Below, piece by piece: positions 48,408-56,486 of a DNA stretch of 64,000 nucleotides. The notes under the pieces were generated by a model, which was given only the letters and a program-made list of their open reading frames with translations, was not told the DNA's origin and did no database searches. This stretch comes from Candidatus Epulonipiscium fishelsonii. Lineage in GTDB: Bacteria; Bacillota; Clostridia; Lachnospirales; Cellulosilyticaceae. The position numbers and the translations under genes are program-made. The stretch spans positions 1-64,000 of the forward strand of contig LJDB01000047.1 of assembly GCA_001983455.1 (NCBI GenBank). Reading direction: 5' to 3'. How positions within the stretch are numbered: position 1 is the first letter of the stretch; every line of letters starts with the position of its first letter.

Positions 48408-49376
48408 TTATTCCATAAGACTTTTACGGTCTTCGATATATGCGTTTAGTCCTTCTGCATCATCTTTAATATAAGTCTGTAGTTCGATGCTCATGACTTT
48501 CTCTACTTCCTCACCATTAATAAGCTTCACTGCATTGTTGACTGCGTTATACCCAATGTCAAAAGGCTTTTGCGTTGTGATGGCTTGCAGCGTTACACTA
48601 TCCCCCAGCATTGTTTTTGCTAGGTCGACACTCATGTCCGTCCCCATAATTACAATGTCTTTGTTTCTGATGTTTTGCATATGGGTTGCACATCCAAGCA
48701 GAGACGTTTGGTTCCACGCCCAAAAGATGTCGACATCAGGGGTTGCTGTAAGAATTTGTTCAGTGATGTCAAGCCCCTCGTCCTGCATCTCTGCATCTTG
48801 TTCTGCCACAATTTCAAGGCCAGCCACGTTTTTGATAGCATCTTTAAATCCGTTGCATCTTTCAACACCAATTTCATAACTACTGTTTCCTAGAATTGCA
48901 AGTTTGCATCCATCAGGATAATTTTCTGCTACGTACTCTGCTACATATTCCCCAGTCAATTTTCCAAGGTCATAGTTTGAAACCCCCACGTGACTATCCA
49001 CCTGGGAATTAACCGTTGTGTTCCAAGTTACAACTGGAATTCCTTCCGCTCTTGCGGATTCAACCGCTGCCGAAGACGCATCTGCCGAAATTGGACATAT
49101 AGTTATAGCGTCAGCCCCCTGTGCCACAAAAGTCGCTACGTTATCTGACTCTTTTGATATTTCATTGTCAGAGCTAACAATATTTACTTTTACCCCAAGG
49201 TCTTCCCCAGCTGCTTCCATCCCCTGCATAATCTCTGCAAACCATTCTCCAGAAGTGTTCATAATAACCGAACCAACTACTAATTTGTCTGGCTCATCAC
49301 TGCCTCCTCCAGAGCATCCTGTTATAGAACCCAATACCGCCATACTTAGTAACATCGCCAATAATTTCTTTTTCAT
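48408..49376 (-). CDS. rbsB: sugar ABC transporter substrate-binding lipoprotein, RbsB type
   Basis: 322 residues, lipoprotein signal with GSITGCSGGG, then a periplasmic-binding-protein 1 fold: AQGADAITICPISADASSAAV, VVTWNTTVNSQVDSHVG and the hinge TPDVDIFWAWNQTSLLG. First gene of the rbsBAC set; its ligand is likely the sugar handled by rhaM and the lactonase, by inference from neighbours. The ATG at 49376 is the start, with GGGGGG upstream; the open extension further up (to 49457) reads into the repeat region and lacks the signal peptide logic. Confidence 0.9.
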   Translation of the reverse strand: MKKKLLAMLLSMAVLGSITGCSGGGSDEPDKLVVGSVIMNTSGEWFAEIMQGMEAAGEDLGVKVNIVSSDNEISKESDNVATFVAQGADAITICPISADASSAAVESARAEGIPVVTWNTTVNSQVDSHVGVSNYDLGKLTGEYVAEYVAENYPDGCKLAILGNSSYEIGVERCNGFKDAIKNVAGLEIVAEQDAEMQDEGLDITEQILTATPDVDIFWAWNQTSLLGCATHMQNIRNKDIVIMGTDMSVDLAKTMLGDSVTLQAITTQKPFDIGYNAVNNAVKLINGEEVEKVMSIELQTYIKDDAEGLNAYIEDRKSLME

Positions 49377-49424
49377 TTCTATCCCCCCGTTATGTAGAGC
49401 AAACACTCGCCTTTTGCAACAAAG

Positions 49425-49565
49425 CCCCAGTGCCTGCTCTTTATTAATTCCTATCACTAGTTTTTATCAACCTGCAAGAAGAAAACCCAGTGTCTGCTCT
49501 TTATTAATATAAAACCCTATCACTAGTTTTTATCAACCTGTAAGAAGAAAACCCAGTGTCTGCTG
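49425..49565. repeat. 60-66 bp tandem repeats between dehydrogenase and rbsB
   Basis: The string CCCAGTG(T/C)CTGCT(C/G)TTTATTAAT occurs at 49426, 49486 and 49552 (spacings 60 and 66). Between copies, CTATCACTAGTTTTTATCAA and CCTG(C/T)AAGAAGAAAA also repeat. The right copy abuts the stop of the dehydrogenase gene, so the unit arose from its 3' flank. Confidence 0.8.
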
Positions 49566-49569
49566 TTTA

Positions 49570-50592
49570 TTAATTAAAATCTATCATTACTTTTAACATG
49601 CTTCCGGCATTGTCAGAAAAATCTTGAAATGCCTTTGGTGCTTCGTCAAAACTATACATATTTGTAATAACATCATCAATTGAAAGAGTTCCATCTAAAA
49701 GCATATCAATCGCCTCAACAAAGTCAGCTCTTACAGCATTACGAGAACCAAAGATAGCAAGTTCCTTCTGTTGAATAGTGGTAAAGTTTAGATCCACGTT
49801 TTGCTTGCCAACCCCCACTTGTATCATTGTTCCACCAAATGCCGCTGCATCAATACAGTTTTGGAACGTAGAGGGCAAGCCGACAGCTTCAACCACTACG
49901 TCATATCCATTTCCATTTGTGATGCGTTTAACTTCTTCGGCAAACGCCTCTGGATTGGTGTTGTGGATTACGTGCTGTATTCCAAATTTCTTAGCATACT
50001 CCACCTTTTCTTTCGAAATATCACATATAGTGACTTCTGCACCTTTGCCCAGGGCTGCCACTGCCGCCAAAACACCAATCGTGCCAGCTCCTACAACAAG
50101 AACTTTTTCGCCACCTTTAAGGCTCGCTCTTTTTATCCCGTGATAGCTGATGCAAAACGGTTCCACTAGTGCTAACGTTTTTGCTGATAAACCTTTCCCG
50201 TCATATATACGCTCTGTCGAAAGTGTGATGTACTGTGAAAACGCCCCTTGACTTCTTTGCACACCCATAGTTTGGTTTTTGGAACAACAATTCACCAGTC
50301 CTTTTTTGCAAGAATAACATTCCCCGCAATTAAAGTAGGGATTTGCTGTTACAATCATTCCTTCTTTAAGCCCCTGGTCGTTTTTCCCAACTTTCACAAT
50401 TTCAGCCGAAAACTCATGTCCAGGTACTGTTGGATACTTGATAAATTTCATTGTTCCTCTAAAGCTGCTTAAATCCGTGCCACAAATTCCTCCATACAAC
50501 ACTTTTAGTAGTGATTCGCCTTCTTTTAGCTCTGGCATTGGAGCGTCCAAAATCACTACGTCTCCAGCACCTCTCATCATGATTTCTTTCAT
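49570..50592 (-). CDS. zinc-dependent medium-chain dehydrogenase
   Basis: 340-residue alcohol/polyol dehydrogenase of the threonine/sorbitol/idonate dehydrogenase group. Catalytic zinc ligands appear in GGICGTDLSSF and PGHEFSAEI; the structural zinc loop CGECYSCKKGLVNCC has four cysteines; the NAD-binding motif is VVGAGTIGVLAA. It may oxidise a sugar acid or a hydroxy intermediate of the island. The ATG at 50592 has AGGAGG nine bases upstream and is preferred to the TTG six bases earlier. Confidence 0.88.
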   Translation of the reverse strand: MKEIMMRGAGDVVILDAPMPELKEGESLLKVLYGGICGTDLSSFRGTMKFIKYPTVPGHEFSAEIVKVGKNDQGLKEGMIVTANPYFNCGECYSCKKGLVNCCSKNQTMGVQRSQGAFSQYITLSTERIYDGKGLSAKTLALVEPFCISYHGIKRASLKGGEKVLVVGAGTIGVLAAVAALGKGAEVTICDISKEKVEYAKKFGIQHVIHNTNPEAFAEEVKRITNGNGYDVVVEAVGLPSTFQNCIDAAAFGGTMIQVGVGKQNVDLNFTTIQQKELAIFGSRNAVRADFVEAIDMLLDGTLSIDDVITNMYSFDEAPKAFQDFSDNAGSMLKVMIDFN

Positions 50593-50605
50593 TATCAACT
50601 GCCTC

Positions 50606-51052
50606 CTATTGATTTCTTTTTTCTACACTAATAATGTGTTCGCAAACTAGAGTAAGTTCACCTTTTTGGTTAGTAACTTCAATTTGTTCAGTCACAAATC
50701 CTCTGGTTGGATTTTTTGGATTGTCTTTTTTATCTTTTATTTTAACAACAGTGTTTATTGTGTCTCCAATAAACACTGGTTTTATAAACCTCATCCTGTC
50801 ATATCCATAGGTGAATGCCCTTGGGTTGATGTCCCCACACTGAAGCCCCATACCAATACTAAAAATCATCGTTCCATGTGCAATTCTTTGCCCAAACTCT
50901 GTAGTTTTGCAAAATTCAACGTCCAGGTGATGTGGATAAAAATCTCCTGTGTGACCAGCATGAATTACAAAGTCCGTCTCTGTCATCGTCCTTGAGCCAC
51001 CTTCTCTAACGTGCCCAATTTCAAAGTCTTCATAAAATATGTCTTTAGTCAT
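50606..51052 (-). CDS. MaoC-family hotdog dehydratase/hydratase
   Basis: 148-residue hotdog-fold protein. The (R)-specific enoyl-CoA hydratase signature is visible as TDFVIHAGHTGDFYPHHLD with catalytic Asp and His, followed by IAHGTMIFSIGMGL. Such enzymes add or remove water at the 2,3 position of acyl-CoAs. With two CoA-transferases upstream and a dehydrogenase downstream, it probably dehydrates a hydroxyacyl-CoA made from a sugar-derived acid. GGAGG precedes the ATG. Confidence 0.88.
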   Translation of the reverse strand: MTKDIFYEDFEIGHVREGGSRTMTETDFVIHAGHTGDFYPHHLDVEFCKTTEFGQRIAHGTMIFSIGMGLQCGDINPRAFTYGYDRMRFIKPVFIGDTINTVVKIKDKKDNPKNPTRGFVTEQIEVTNQKGELTLVCEHIISVEKRNQ

Positions 51053-51141
51053 ATCAATTCCTCCATTTATTATTTGGTGTTAAAAGCCTCGTCGCCGTCC
51101 TGCTTAATTAATATGACAATGACGGGCTTCTTCTTATAGTG

Positions 51142-52269
51142 TTATGTTAAATACTTGGCATTATCTTGACCAATCTTTGGTGATGGCTTAGAAGAATAAA
51201 ATTTTTGCTTATCAATAGTGATTGGGCACCTAAGCACTGTCATTTTTTTACCACTTTGTAACTCAATCTCTTGCAACATTTCTAGGTGTTTAAATGCGTC
51301 CGTTTCCAACAACATATCCCATGTGTATACGTTGGAGCACCAAATATCATGTTTTTGCAAAATGTCTAGCCAATATTGAGTGTCTTGTGTTTTTAGGTGA
51401 TCCGCTAGGATAGCCTTAATTTCGTCTCTTTTTGTAGACCAGGTTGCGGGGTCTGTGTATGCTTCCAGTGCCTTGCACCCAATAAGCTCTCCCAGTTGTG
51501 GAATTGGCGTAATTGCTATAGTAATATACCAATCCCTAGTTTTATAAATTCCATAAGGTGCATTTGTATAGAAGTTGGCATTGCTTATTTTGCTTCTTTG
51601 GGGGATTTCATTTCCATCGTTAAGAAATGTAGTGAACCCTTCAAATTGCAAATCCATCATAGACTCCATCATACTAATTTGAATATAAGCTCCATCCCCA
51701 GTTGCTTCTTTTCTAATAAGCCCCGCAAGCACCCCTTGAACTAGGTGTTGCCCACTAATTAAGTCTGCTATCGATACTCCTGCTGGTGTTGGCAATTGGT
51801 CACGGTTTCCGTTTGCCATAGCCATTCCACTAAGAGATTGCACTAGTAAATCTTGCCCTGGTTCACTTGCCCATTCTCCCTCGTGTCCAAACCCAGTAAT
51901 TTCTCCATATACGATGGCTGGATTAATCATCTTGATGTTTTCATAGTCAATCCCTAGTTTTTTTGCTACGTGAGGTCTAAAATTAACAATCATTACATCT
52001 GCATCTTTGATCAGCTGCTTAATTTGCTCTTTCCCATGCTCACTTTTTAAATCGACTGATACATCGTCTTTGTTTCGGTTGATTACATGAAAAAGCGTGC
52101 TGTCTCCATCTATAATAAGGTTTGATGAATATAGCGTCCTGCAAATATCCCCTGTTGGTTGCTCTACCTTTATAACTTGTGCACCCAAATCTGCAAGTCG
52201 TAAACCTGCTGATGGTCCAGCAAGAAACTGACAAAAATCCAATACTCTAACGCCTTCCAGTGGTCCCAT
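51142..52269 (-). CDS. CaiB/BaiF family III CoA-transferase (second of pair)
   Basis: 375 residues; moves CoA from an acyl-CoA donor to an organic acid. It opens GPLEGVRVLDFCQFLAGPSAG, has VEQPTGDICR, and the catalytic Asp in PGQDLLVQSLSGMA. Its start overlaps the stop of the preceding CoA-transferase in a TAATG junction, so the two are translationally coupled and may form a heteromer, as BbsE/BbsF-type pairs do. Confidence 0.9.
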   Translation of the reverse strand: MGPLEGVRVLDFCQFLAGPSAGLRLADLGAQVIKVEQPTGDICRTLYSSNLIIDGDSTLFHVINRNKDDVSVDLKSEHGKEQIKQLIKDADVMIVNFRPHVAKKLGIDYENIKMINPAIVYGEITGFGHEGEWASEPGQDLLVQSLSGMAMANGNRDQLPTPAGVSIADLISGQHLVQGVLAGLIRKEATGDGAYIQISMMESMMDLQFEGFTTFLNDGNEIPQRSKISNANFYTNAPYGIYKTRDWYITIAITPIPQLGELIGCKALEAYTDPATWSTKRDEIKAILADHLKTQDTQYWLDILQKHDIWCSNVYTWDMLLETDAFKHLEMLQEIELQSGKKMTVLRCPITIDKQKFYSSKPSPKIGQDNAKYLT

Positions 52270-53429
52270 TAGTTTTGACCTCCTTTTTTTAATCCATATT
52301 CTTTCATTATTTTCTCAGTATCTTCACCCAAAGCCGGTGCCCACTTGTTGGATTTATACGTTTCTCCATCAACACGGATTGGACACCTTGTAGTTATAAT
52401 GTCCCTATGGCCAGGCCTCCCAACATTAATTAGCATATCTAAAGATGTAAAAGCAGGATGATTTATCACTTCTTTCCAATTTAGAACTTCTGAACACCAA
52501 TAATTTACTTCTTTTAATTTTTTAATCCAATTTGCAGTAGTATCAGTATTTAGTTTTTCTTGTATTAATAATTTAATTTCATCTCTTTTTTCAAAGCGAC
52601 TTTTGTCATCATTATAATTGCTAAGTTCAGGAATTTGTAATACTTCTCCTAGTGTTGCCAAAGAGCCCATAGCTAATGCAATATAACTATCTTTTGTTGT
52701 GTATATTCCGTATGGTGCAGGCAAGTATACGTGTGCATTATTTACTTTTGCTCTTTTTGGTAGTGTATAGTTGTCGTTGATATACGTTGCTATAAATTCA
52801 AATTGTAAATCTAGGATAGACTCCAATAAGCTTACTTCTACTTTTCCACCTTCGCCTGTTTTAAATCTTCTATATAAGCAAGATAAAATTCCTTGCACAA
52901 GATGTATTCCAGAATAAGTGTCTGCCATCGCTAGTGCAATTGGTAACGGCAAATCGTCTTGGCTACCAGTCATCCAAGCAAGACCTGAAAGCGACTGTAA
53001 CATTAAATCTTGCCCTGGCCTTTTTACCCATGGCCCATCAACTCCATACCCTGAAACTGTTCCATAGACAATCCTTTTATTTATCTTTTTAACTTCATCA
53101 TATCCAAGACCAAGTTTATCCATAATCCCTGGTCTAAAGTTCTCTATTAAAACATCTGCTTTTTTTATAAGTTGTTTAACTACTTCAACGTCTTCAGGAT
53201 TTTTTAAATCTGCTGTGAAGCTTTCTTTGTTCCTATTAATAGTGTGAAATAATACTCCATCGTTGTCAGAAACTAGGTTCTTAAACACTAATCGTCTTCC
53301 ATTATCTCCACCTTGTGGTCTTTCAATTTTTACAACTCTAGCTCCCAAGTCTGCCAATCTCAAAGCAGCTGATGGTCCAGCAAGATATTGTGCAAAGTCC
53401 AAAACAAGCATTCCTTCTAATGGTTTCAT
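52269..53429 (-). CDS. CaiB/BaiF family III CoA-transferase (first of pair)
   Basis: 386 residues; opens KPLEGMLVLDFAQYLAGPSAALRL with the catalytic Asp in PGQDLMLQSLSGLA. It is clearly a paralogue of the following gene and both keep the active-site Asp, so neither is obviously a dead subunit. GGAGG lies upstream of the ATG at 53429. The acid acceptor is unknown; the context suggests a sugar-derived hydroxy acid. Confidence 0.9.
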   Translation of the reverse strand: MKPLEGMLVLDFAQYLAGPSAALRLADLGARVVKIERPQGGDNGRRLVFKNLVSDNDGVLFHTINRNKESFTADLKNPEDVEVVKQLIKKADVLIENFRPGIMDKLGLGYDEVKKINKRIVYGTVSGYGVDGPWVKRPGQDLMLQSLSGLAWMTGSQDDLPLPIALAMADTYSGIHLVQGILSCLYRRFKTGEGGKVEVSLLESILDLQFEFIATYINDNYTLPKRAKVNNAHVYLPAPYGIYTTKDSYIALAMGSLATLGEVLQIPELSNYNDDKSRFEKRDEIKLLIQEKLNTDTTANWIKKLKEVNYWCSEVLNWKEVINHPAFTSLDMLINVGRPGHRDIITTRCPIRVDGETYKSNKWAPALGEDTEKIMKEYGLKKGGQN

Positions 53430-53488
53430 ACAATCCTCCTAGGGTTAAATCAATATAAAAAACTTTTATATTTTAACAGTTTTTGCGA

Positions 53489-54625
53489 CTAGATACTTTG
53501 TTTATACATATTTTGCAATTTATTTATAAGCTCATCTACATCTGTTCCATCCATAAGCCATTCTCTAATCATTGGTCCAGCTGTTTCCTGAAATTCTAAA
53601 TACCCGTCATAACGTGGTCTTAAATACGCATTGTCTAGAGTTTTTAAAGTATTAGCAAAGAAGTTAGACGTTATATAGTTAGCTCCTTCATCTTTCCAAG
53701 CTTTTCTATGTCCAGGTTGGCCACCATTCTCTACATAAATAGTACTTTGAATTTCTCCACTTGCACTAAATTTCATATAATCAACTGCTGCCTCTACTTC
53801 TTTACAGTTTGATGAAATAGCAAATCCTGCCCCTCCAAGTGTAGTCTTTAACATTTTTCCTTTATATTCCACTACATCAGCAGAAATAATTTTGCTTTCT
53901 CCATATCCTCTGCGAGAATAATTTGAATAACCAAAGTCACATGGGCAGTAATACGCTTCATTTTCTTTATCCGCCAACACTTCGTATACGCCTATTGGAT
54001 TTTTTGTAAATACGCTTTTAGGCAAATAACTAAATAATTCTTTTATTTGAAGCAAGCTTGATTTCATAAGTTCATATGGTGCAATTTCAAATCCATTAAA
54101 CATCTGTTCTTCCGCTTGCGTTGCACACAACATATAAAACTGCATTAATACACTAGTGCCATTTCCTCCACAAAATACTTTGCCTCTTTTCGCTATTTCC
54201 ATTACATCGTCCCATGTTTTTGGCACCTTGCCACCATCTTGCTCCATCTTTTCAGGTGAATAAAATGCAATAGGGCAAGCTGCGTCAATTGCTAGGGCGT
54301 ATTGATGCCCATCGTAGCAATAACTTTGATGTGATTTACCAACAGAATTTTTTGCTTGATCTGCCAAAAATGCTTCATCCACATAATCTTCTAGTTGCAG
54401 TAACACTTTACTTTTATTTGCAAATCCCATCCAAGGATGGTCTAATATAATCATATCATATTTTTTAGCTAGTTCATCTATTGGAGCATCTCCAAATTCT
54501 TTTAATGATCTTGTGTCCCACTCTATTTTTATATTTGGATTTATCTCCATATATCTTTGAGCCGTTGCTATAATAGAAACTTTTCCTCGGCTATGCCCCC
54601 AAGTAATTCCTTTTAATGTTTTCAT
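53489..54625 (-). CDS. solute-binding-protein fold, no signal peptide
   Basis: 378-residue protein of the family 1 extracellular solute-binding fold: start LKGITWGHSRGKVS, DMIILDHPWMGFANKSKVLLQLEDYV, hinge QYALAIDAACPIAFYSPEKM and KVPKTWDDVMEIAKRGKV are typical of sugar-binding proteins. There is no signal peptide or lipobox: the protein begins directly with the first beta strand after a good Shine-Dalgarno site (AAGGAGCG), and no upstream ATG would add one. It would stay in the cytoplasm. It is the first gene of the CoA-transferase cluster with no ABC permease of its own type nearby. A cytoplasmic ligand-binding or enzymatic role is possible; unknown. Confidence 0.75.
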   Translation of the reverse strand: MKTLKGITWGHSRGKVSIIATAQRYMEINPNIKIEWDTRSLKEFGDAPIDELAKKYDMIILDHPWMGFANKSKVLLQLEDYVDEAFLADQAKNSVGKSHQSYCYDGHQYALAIDAACPIAFYSPEKMEQDGGKVPKTWDDVMEIAKRGKVFCGGNGTSVLMQFYMLCATQAEEQMFNGFEIAPYELMKSSLLQIKELFSYLPKSVFTKNPIGVYEVLADKENEAYYCPCDFGYSNYSRRGYGESKIISADVVEYKGKMLKTTLGGAGFAISSNCKEVEAAVDYMKFSASGEIQSTIYVENGGQPGHRKAWKDEGANYITSNFFANTLKTLDNAYLRPRYDGYLEFQETAGPMIREWLMDGTDVDELINKLQNMYKQSI

Positions 54626-54670
54626 ACTATCGCTCCTTAATTTTAATAGCTTTTCAAGTGGCTAGTAACT

Positions 54671-54730
54671 CTCAAAATTTGGTACCGCCAATTTTGAGTT
54701 TAGTATATCATAGTAGCAAAATATATTCAA
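54671..54730 (-). promoter_or_regulatory. promoter and operator of the CoA-transferase island
   Basis: On the minus strand TTGAAT (54730-54725) and TATACT (54707-54702) are 17 bases apart. Immediately downstream, over the expected start site, is a 28-base imperfect palindrome (54671-54698) with arms CTCAAAATT/AATTTTGAG around a GGCGGTACC core. A protein bound there would block transcription. Confidence 0.65.
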
Positions 54731-54852
54731 CATGTTATACTAGACAATGTTAAATAATTTTATTTGTAACCTTTTACCATATATTGGATTTATATACAAT
54801 ATCTAGTAAGATTTTATAGCTATTTTGTTGTGCGTTTATATTTATTGTGTAG

Positions 54853-54947
54853 TTGACTTTTTTATTTCATGGTGTTATATTATAGCATATAAATCTGGTG
54901 GTACCGCTATAATAATGTCTCTAATAAATTTGGTGGTGCCGATATAA
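54853..54947 (+). promoter_or_regulatory. promoter and tandem operators of uxaB
   Basis: TTGACT (54853-54858) and TATATT (54876-54881) are 17 bases apart. Just downstream come two direct copies, 35 bases apart, of TGGTGGTRCCGMTATAA (cores at 54897 and 54932). The same GGYGGTRCC core is present, inverted, in the divergent promoter. Copies downstream of the start site suggest repression. Between the two promoters (54731-54852) I see nothing else. Confidence 0.65.
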
Positions 54948-54980
54948 CAGTACCCACAACAAATATAAAGGAGTTTAACT

Positions 54981-56447
54981 ATGTTAAAAAATATCAAAGA
55001 CGTAAAACAAAAAAAATTCACTGACTATCCTGAAAGAATTTTACAATTTGGAGAAGGAAACTTTTTGAGAGCTTTCGCTGATTGGATGGTAGAAAAGGCA
55101 AATGAAGATGGAGTATACGAAGGAACAATTGTCGCTTGTCAACCTATAAACCAGGGATTGGGAGAAATACTTAACGCTCAAGATTGTATGTATAACGTTT
55201 TAATAAGAGGTATGGAAAATCACAAACCAGTTGAACAATTTAAAACTATAAACTCTATATCTCGTTGCATCAATCCATATGAAGACTATGAGGCTTTAAT
55301 GGAGCTTGCAACAAATCCACAGATTGATGTTATTATTTCAAACACAACTGAGTCAGGAATTGTTTATTCTGAAGGTGATAAACTAGGTGATAAACCGCCG
55401 AAATCTTTCCCAGCCAAAGTATGTGCATTTCTATATAATAGATATAAGCATTTTAATGGTGACCCAGACAAAGGAATGCTACTTTTGCCAGTGGAATTAA
55501 TTGATAACAATGGTGCTATGTTGAAAAAAATAGTTATTCGTTATGCAACAGAATGGAATTTAGGAGATGAATTTATTGACTGGGTAGAAAATTACAATGA
55601 ATTTGCTAGTACACTAGTGGATAGGATTGTTCCAGGTTATCCAAGAACAGAAATTGACTCAATATATGAAAAGCTAGGATATGAAGATAAACTAGTAGTA
55701 ACTTGCGAGTCCTTTAATTTATGGGTAATTGAAGCTGACTCTAGATATAAAGATAGACTACCAATCCACAAAACTAGTGCAAACGTAATTTGGACAGATG
55801 ACGTAACTCCATACAAAAAACGTAAAGTTCGTATACTAAACGGAAGCCACACAGCTGTTGTGCCTTGTGCGTTTATAGCAGGATTTAATACAGTACTAGA
55901 GTTTTTTAGAGATGATTTATTTGGTGGGTTTGAAAAAGACTTAATTAGCAAAGAAATTATTCCTGCTACAAATATGTCAAAAGAAGAGTTGGAAAGCTTT
56001 GCAGCTTCAGTACTAGAGCGTTTTGATAACCCTTATATTGTGCACAACCTTATTGATATTACACTAAACGACTCCTCTAAGTTTAATGCAAGATGTCTGC
56101 CAACAATAATTGATTACTATAACAAATTTAATTCATGCCCAAAACATTTTGCGTTTTCTCTTGCTGGATTTATTCGTTTCTACAAAGTGGAAAATCAAAA
56201 TGGTGAATTTGTTGGGAAAAGAGATAGCGGAGAGACTTACAAAATTAAAGATGACGCTTCAGTGCTTGAATTTTTTACTGATGTATGGAAAAGTGATAAT
56301 CTTGAAGAAATTGTGTGTAAATCACTAGCTAATACAAATATTTGGTCACAAAACCTTAATGAACTTGGCGACTTAAAAGAACAAGTACTATTCTTCTTAA
56401 ATAGTATCAGGAAAAATGGCATGAAAGAAGCTATGAAACAATTCTAA
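54981..56447 (+). CDS. uxaB: tagaturonate reductase
   Basis: 488-residue member of the long-chain mannitol dehydrogenase family. It reduces D-tagaturonate to D-altronate with NADH in galacturonate breakdown. The opening YPERILQFGEGNFLRAFADWMVE and the catalytic lysine region KRKVRILNGSHTA are typical of UxaB rather than mannitol dehydrogenase. Length is normal. The gene stands alone: uxaA, uxaC and kdg genes are not in the window. It diverges from the CoA-transferase island and shares operator motifs with it. AAAGGAG precedes the ATG. Confidence 0.9.
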   Translation: MLKNIKDVKQKKFTDYPERILQFGEGNFLRAFADWMVEKANEDGVYEGTIVACQPINQGLGEILNAQDCMYNVLIRGMENHKPVEQFKTINSISRCINPYEDYEALMELATNPQIDVIISNTTESGIVYSEGDKLGDKPPKSFPAKVCAFLYNRYKHFNGDPDKGMLLLPVELIDNNGAMLKKIVIRYATEWNLGDEFIDWVENYNEFASTLVDRIVPGYPRTEIDSIYEKLGYEDKLVVTCESFNLWVIEADSRYKDRLPIHKTSANVIWTDDVTPYKKRKVRILNGSHTAVVPCAFIAGFNTVLEFFRDDLFGGFEKDLISKEIIPATNMSKEELESFAASVLERFDNPYIVHNLIDITLNDSSKFNARCLPTIIDYYNKFNSCPKHFAFSLAGFIRFYKVENQNGEFVGKRDSGETYKIKDDASVLEFFTDVWKSDNLEEIVCKSLANTNIWSQNLNELGDLKEQVLFFLNSIRKNGMKEAMKQF

Positions 56448-56449
56448 TA

Positions 56450-56486
56450 GAAATCAGGGGCTTATTGCCCCTAAATTTCAGTTTTT
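56450..56486. terminator. terminator between uxaB and debranching enzyme
   Basis: GAAAT-AGGGGC pairs with GCCCCT-ATTTC (56450-56479), followed on the plus strand by AGTTTTT. It overlaps the stop codon of the convergent gene. Confidence 0.65.

Noticed and set aside
49377-49457. N-terminal extension of RbsB or a leader peptide in the repeat region
   Set aside because: The signal peptide begins at 49376 behind a strong site, and the extension merely reads through repeat sequence.
47139-49512. Long plus-strand frames opposite rbsA and rbsB (for example 47139-47678, 48487-48879, 49018-49512)
   Set aside because: They arise from codon structure of the minus-strand genes; no ribosome-binding sites or known domains.
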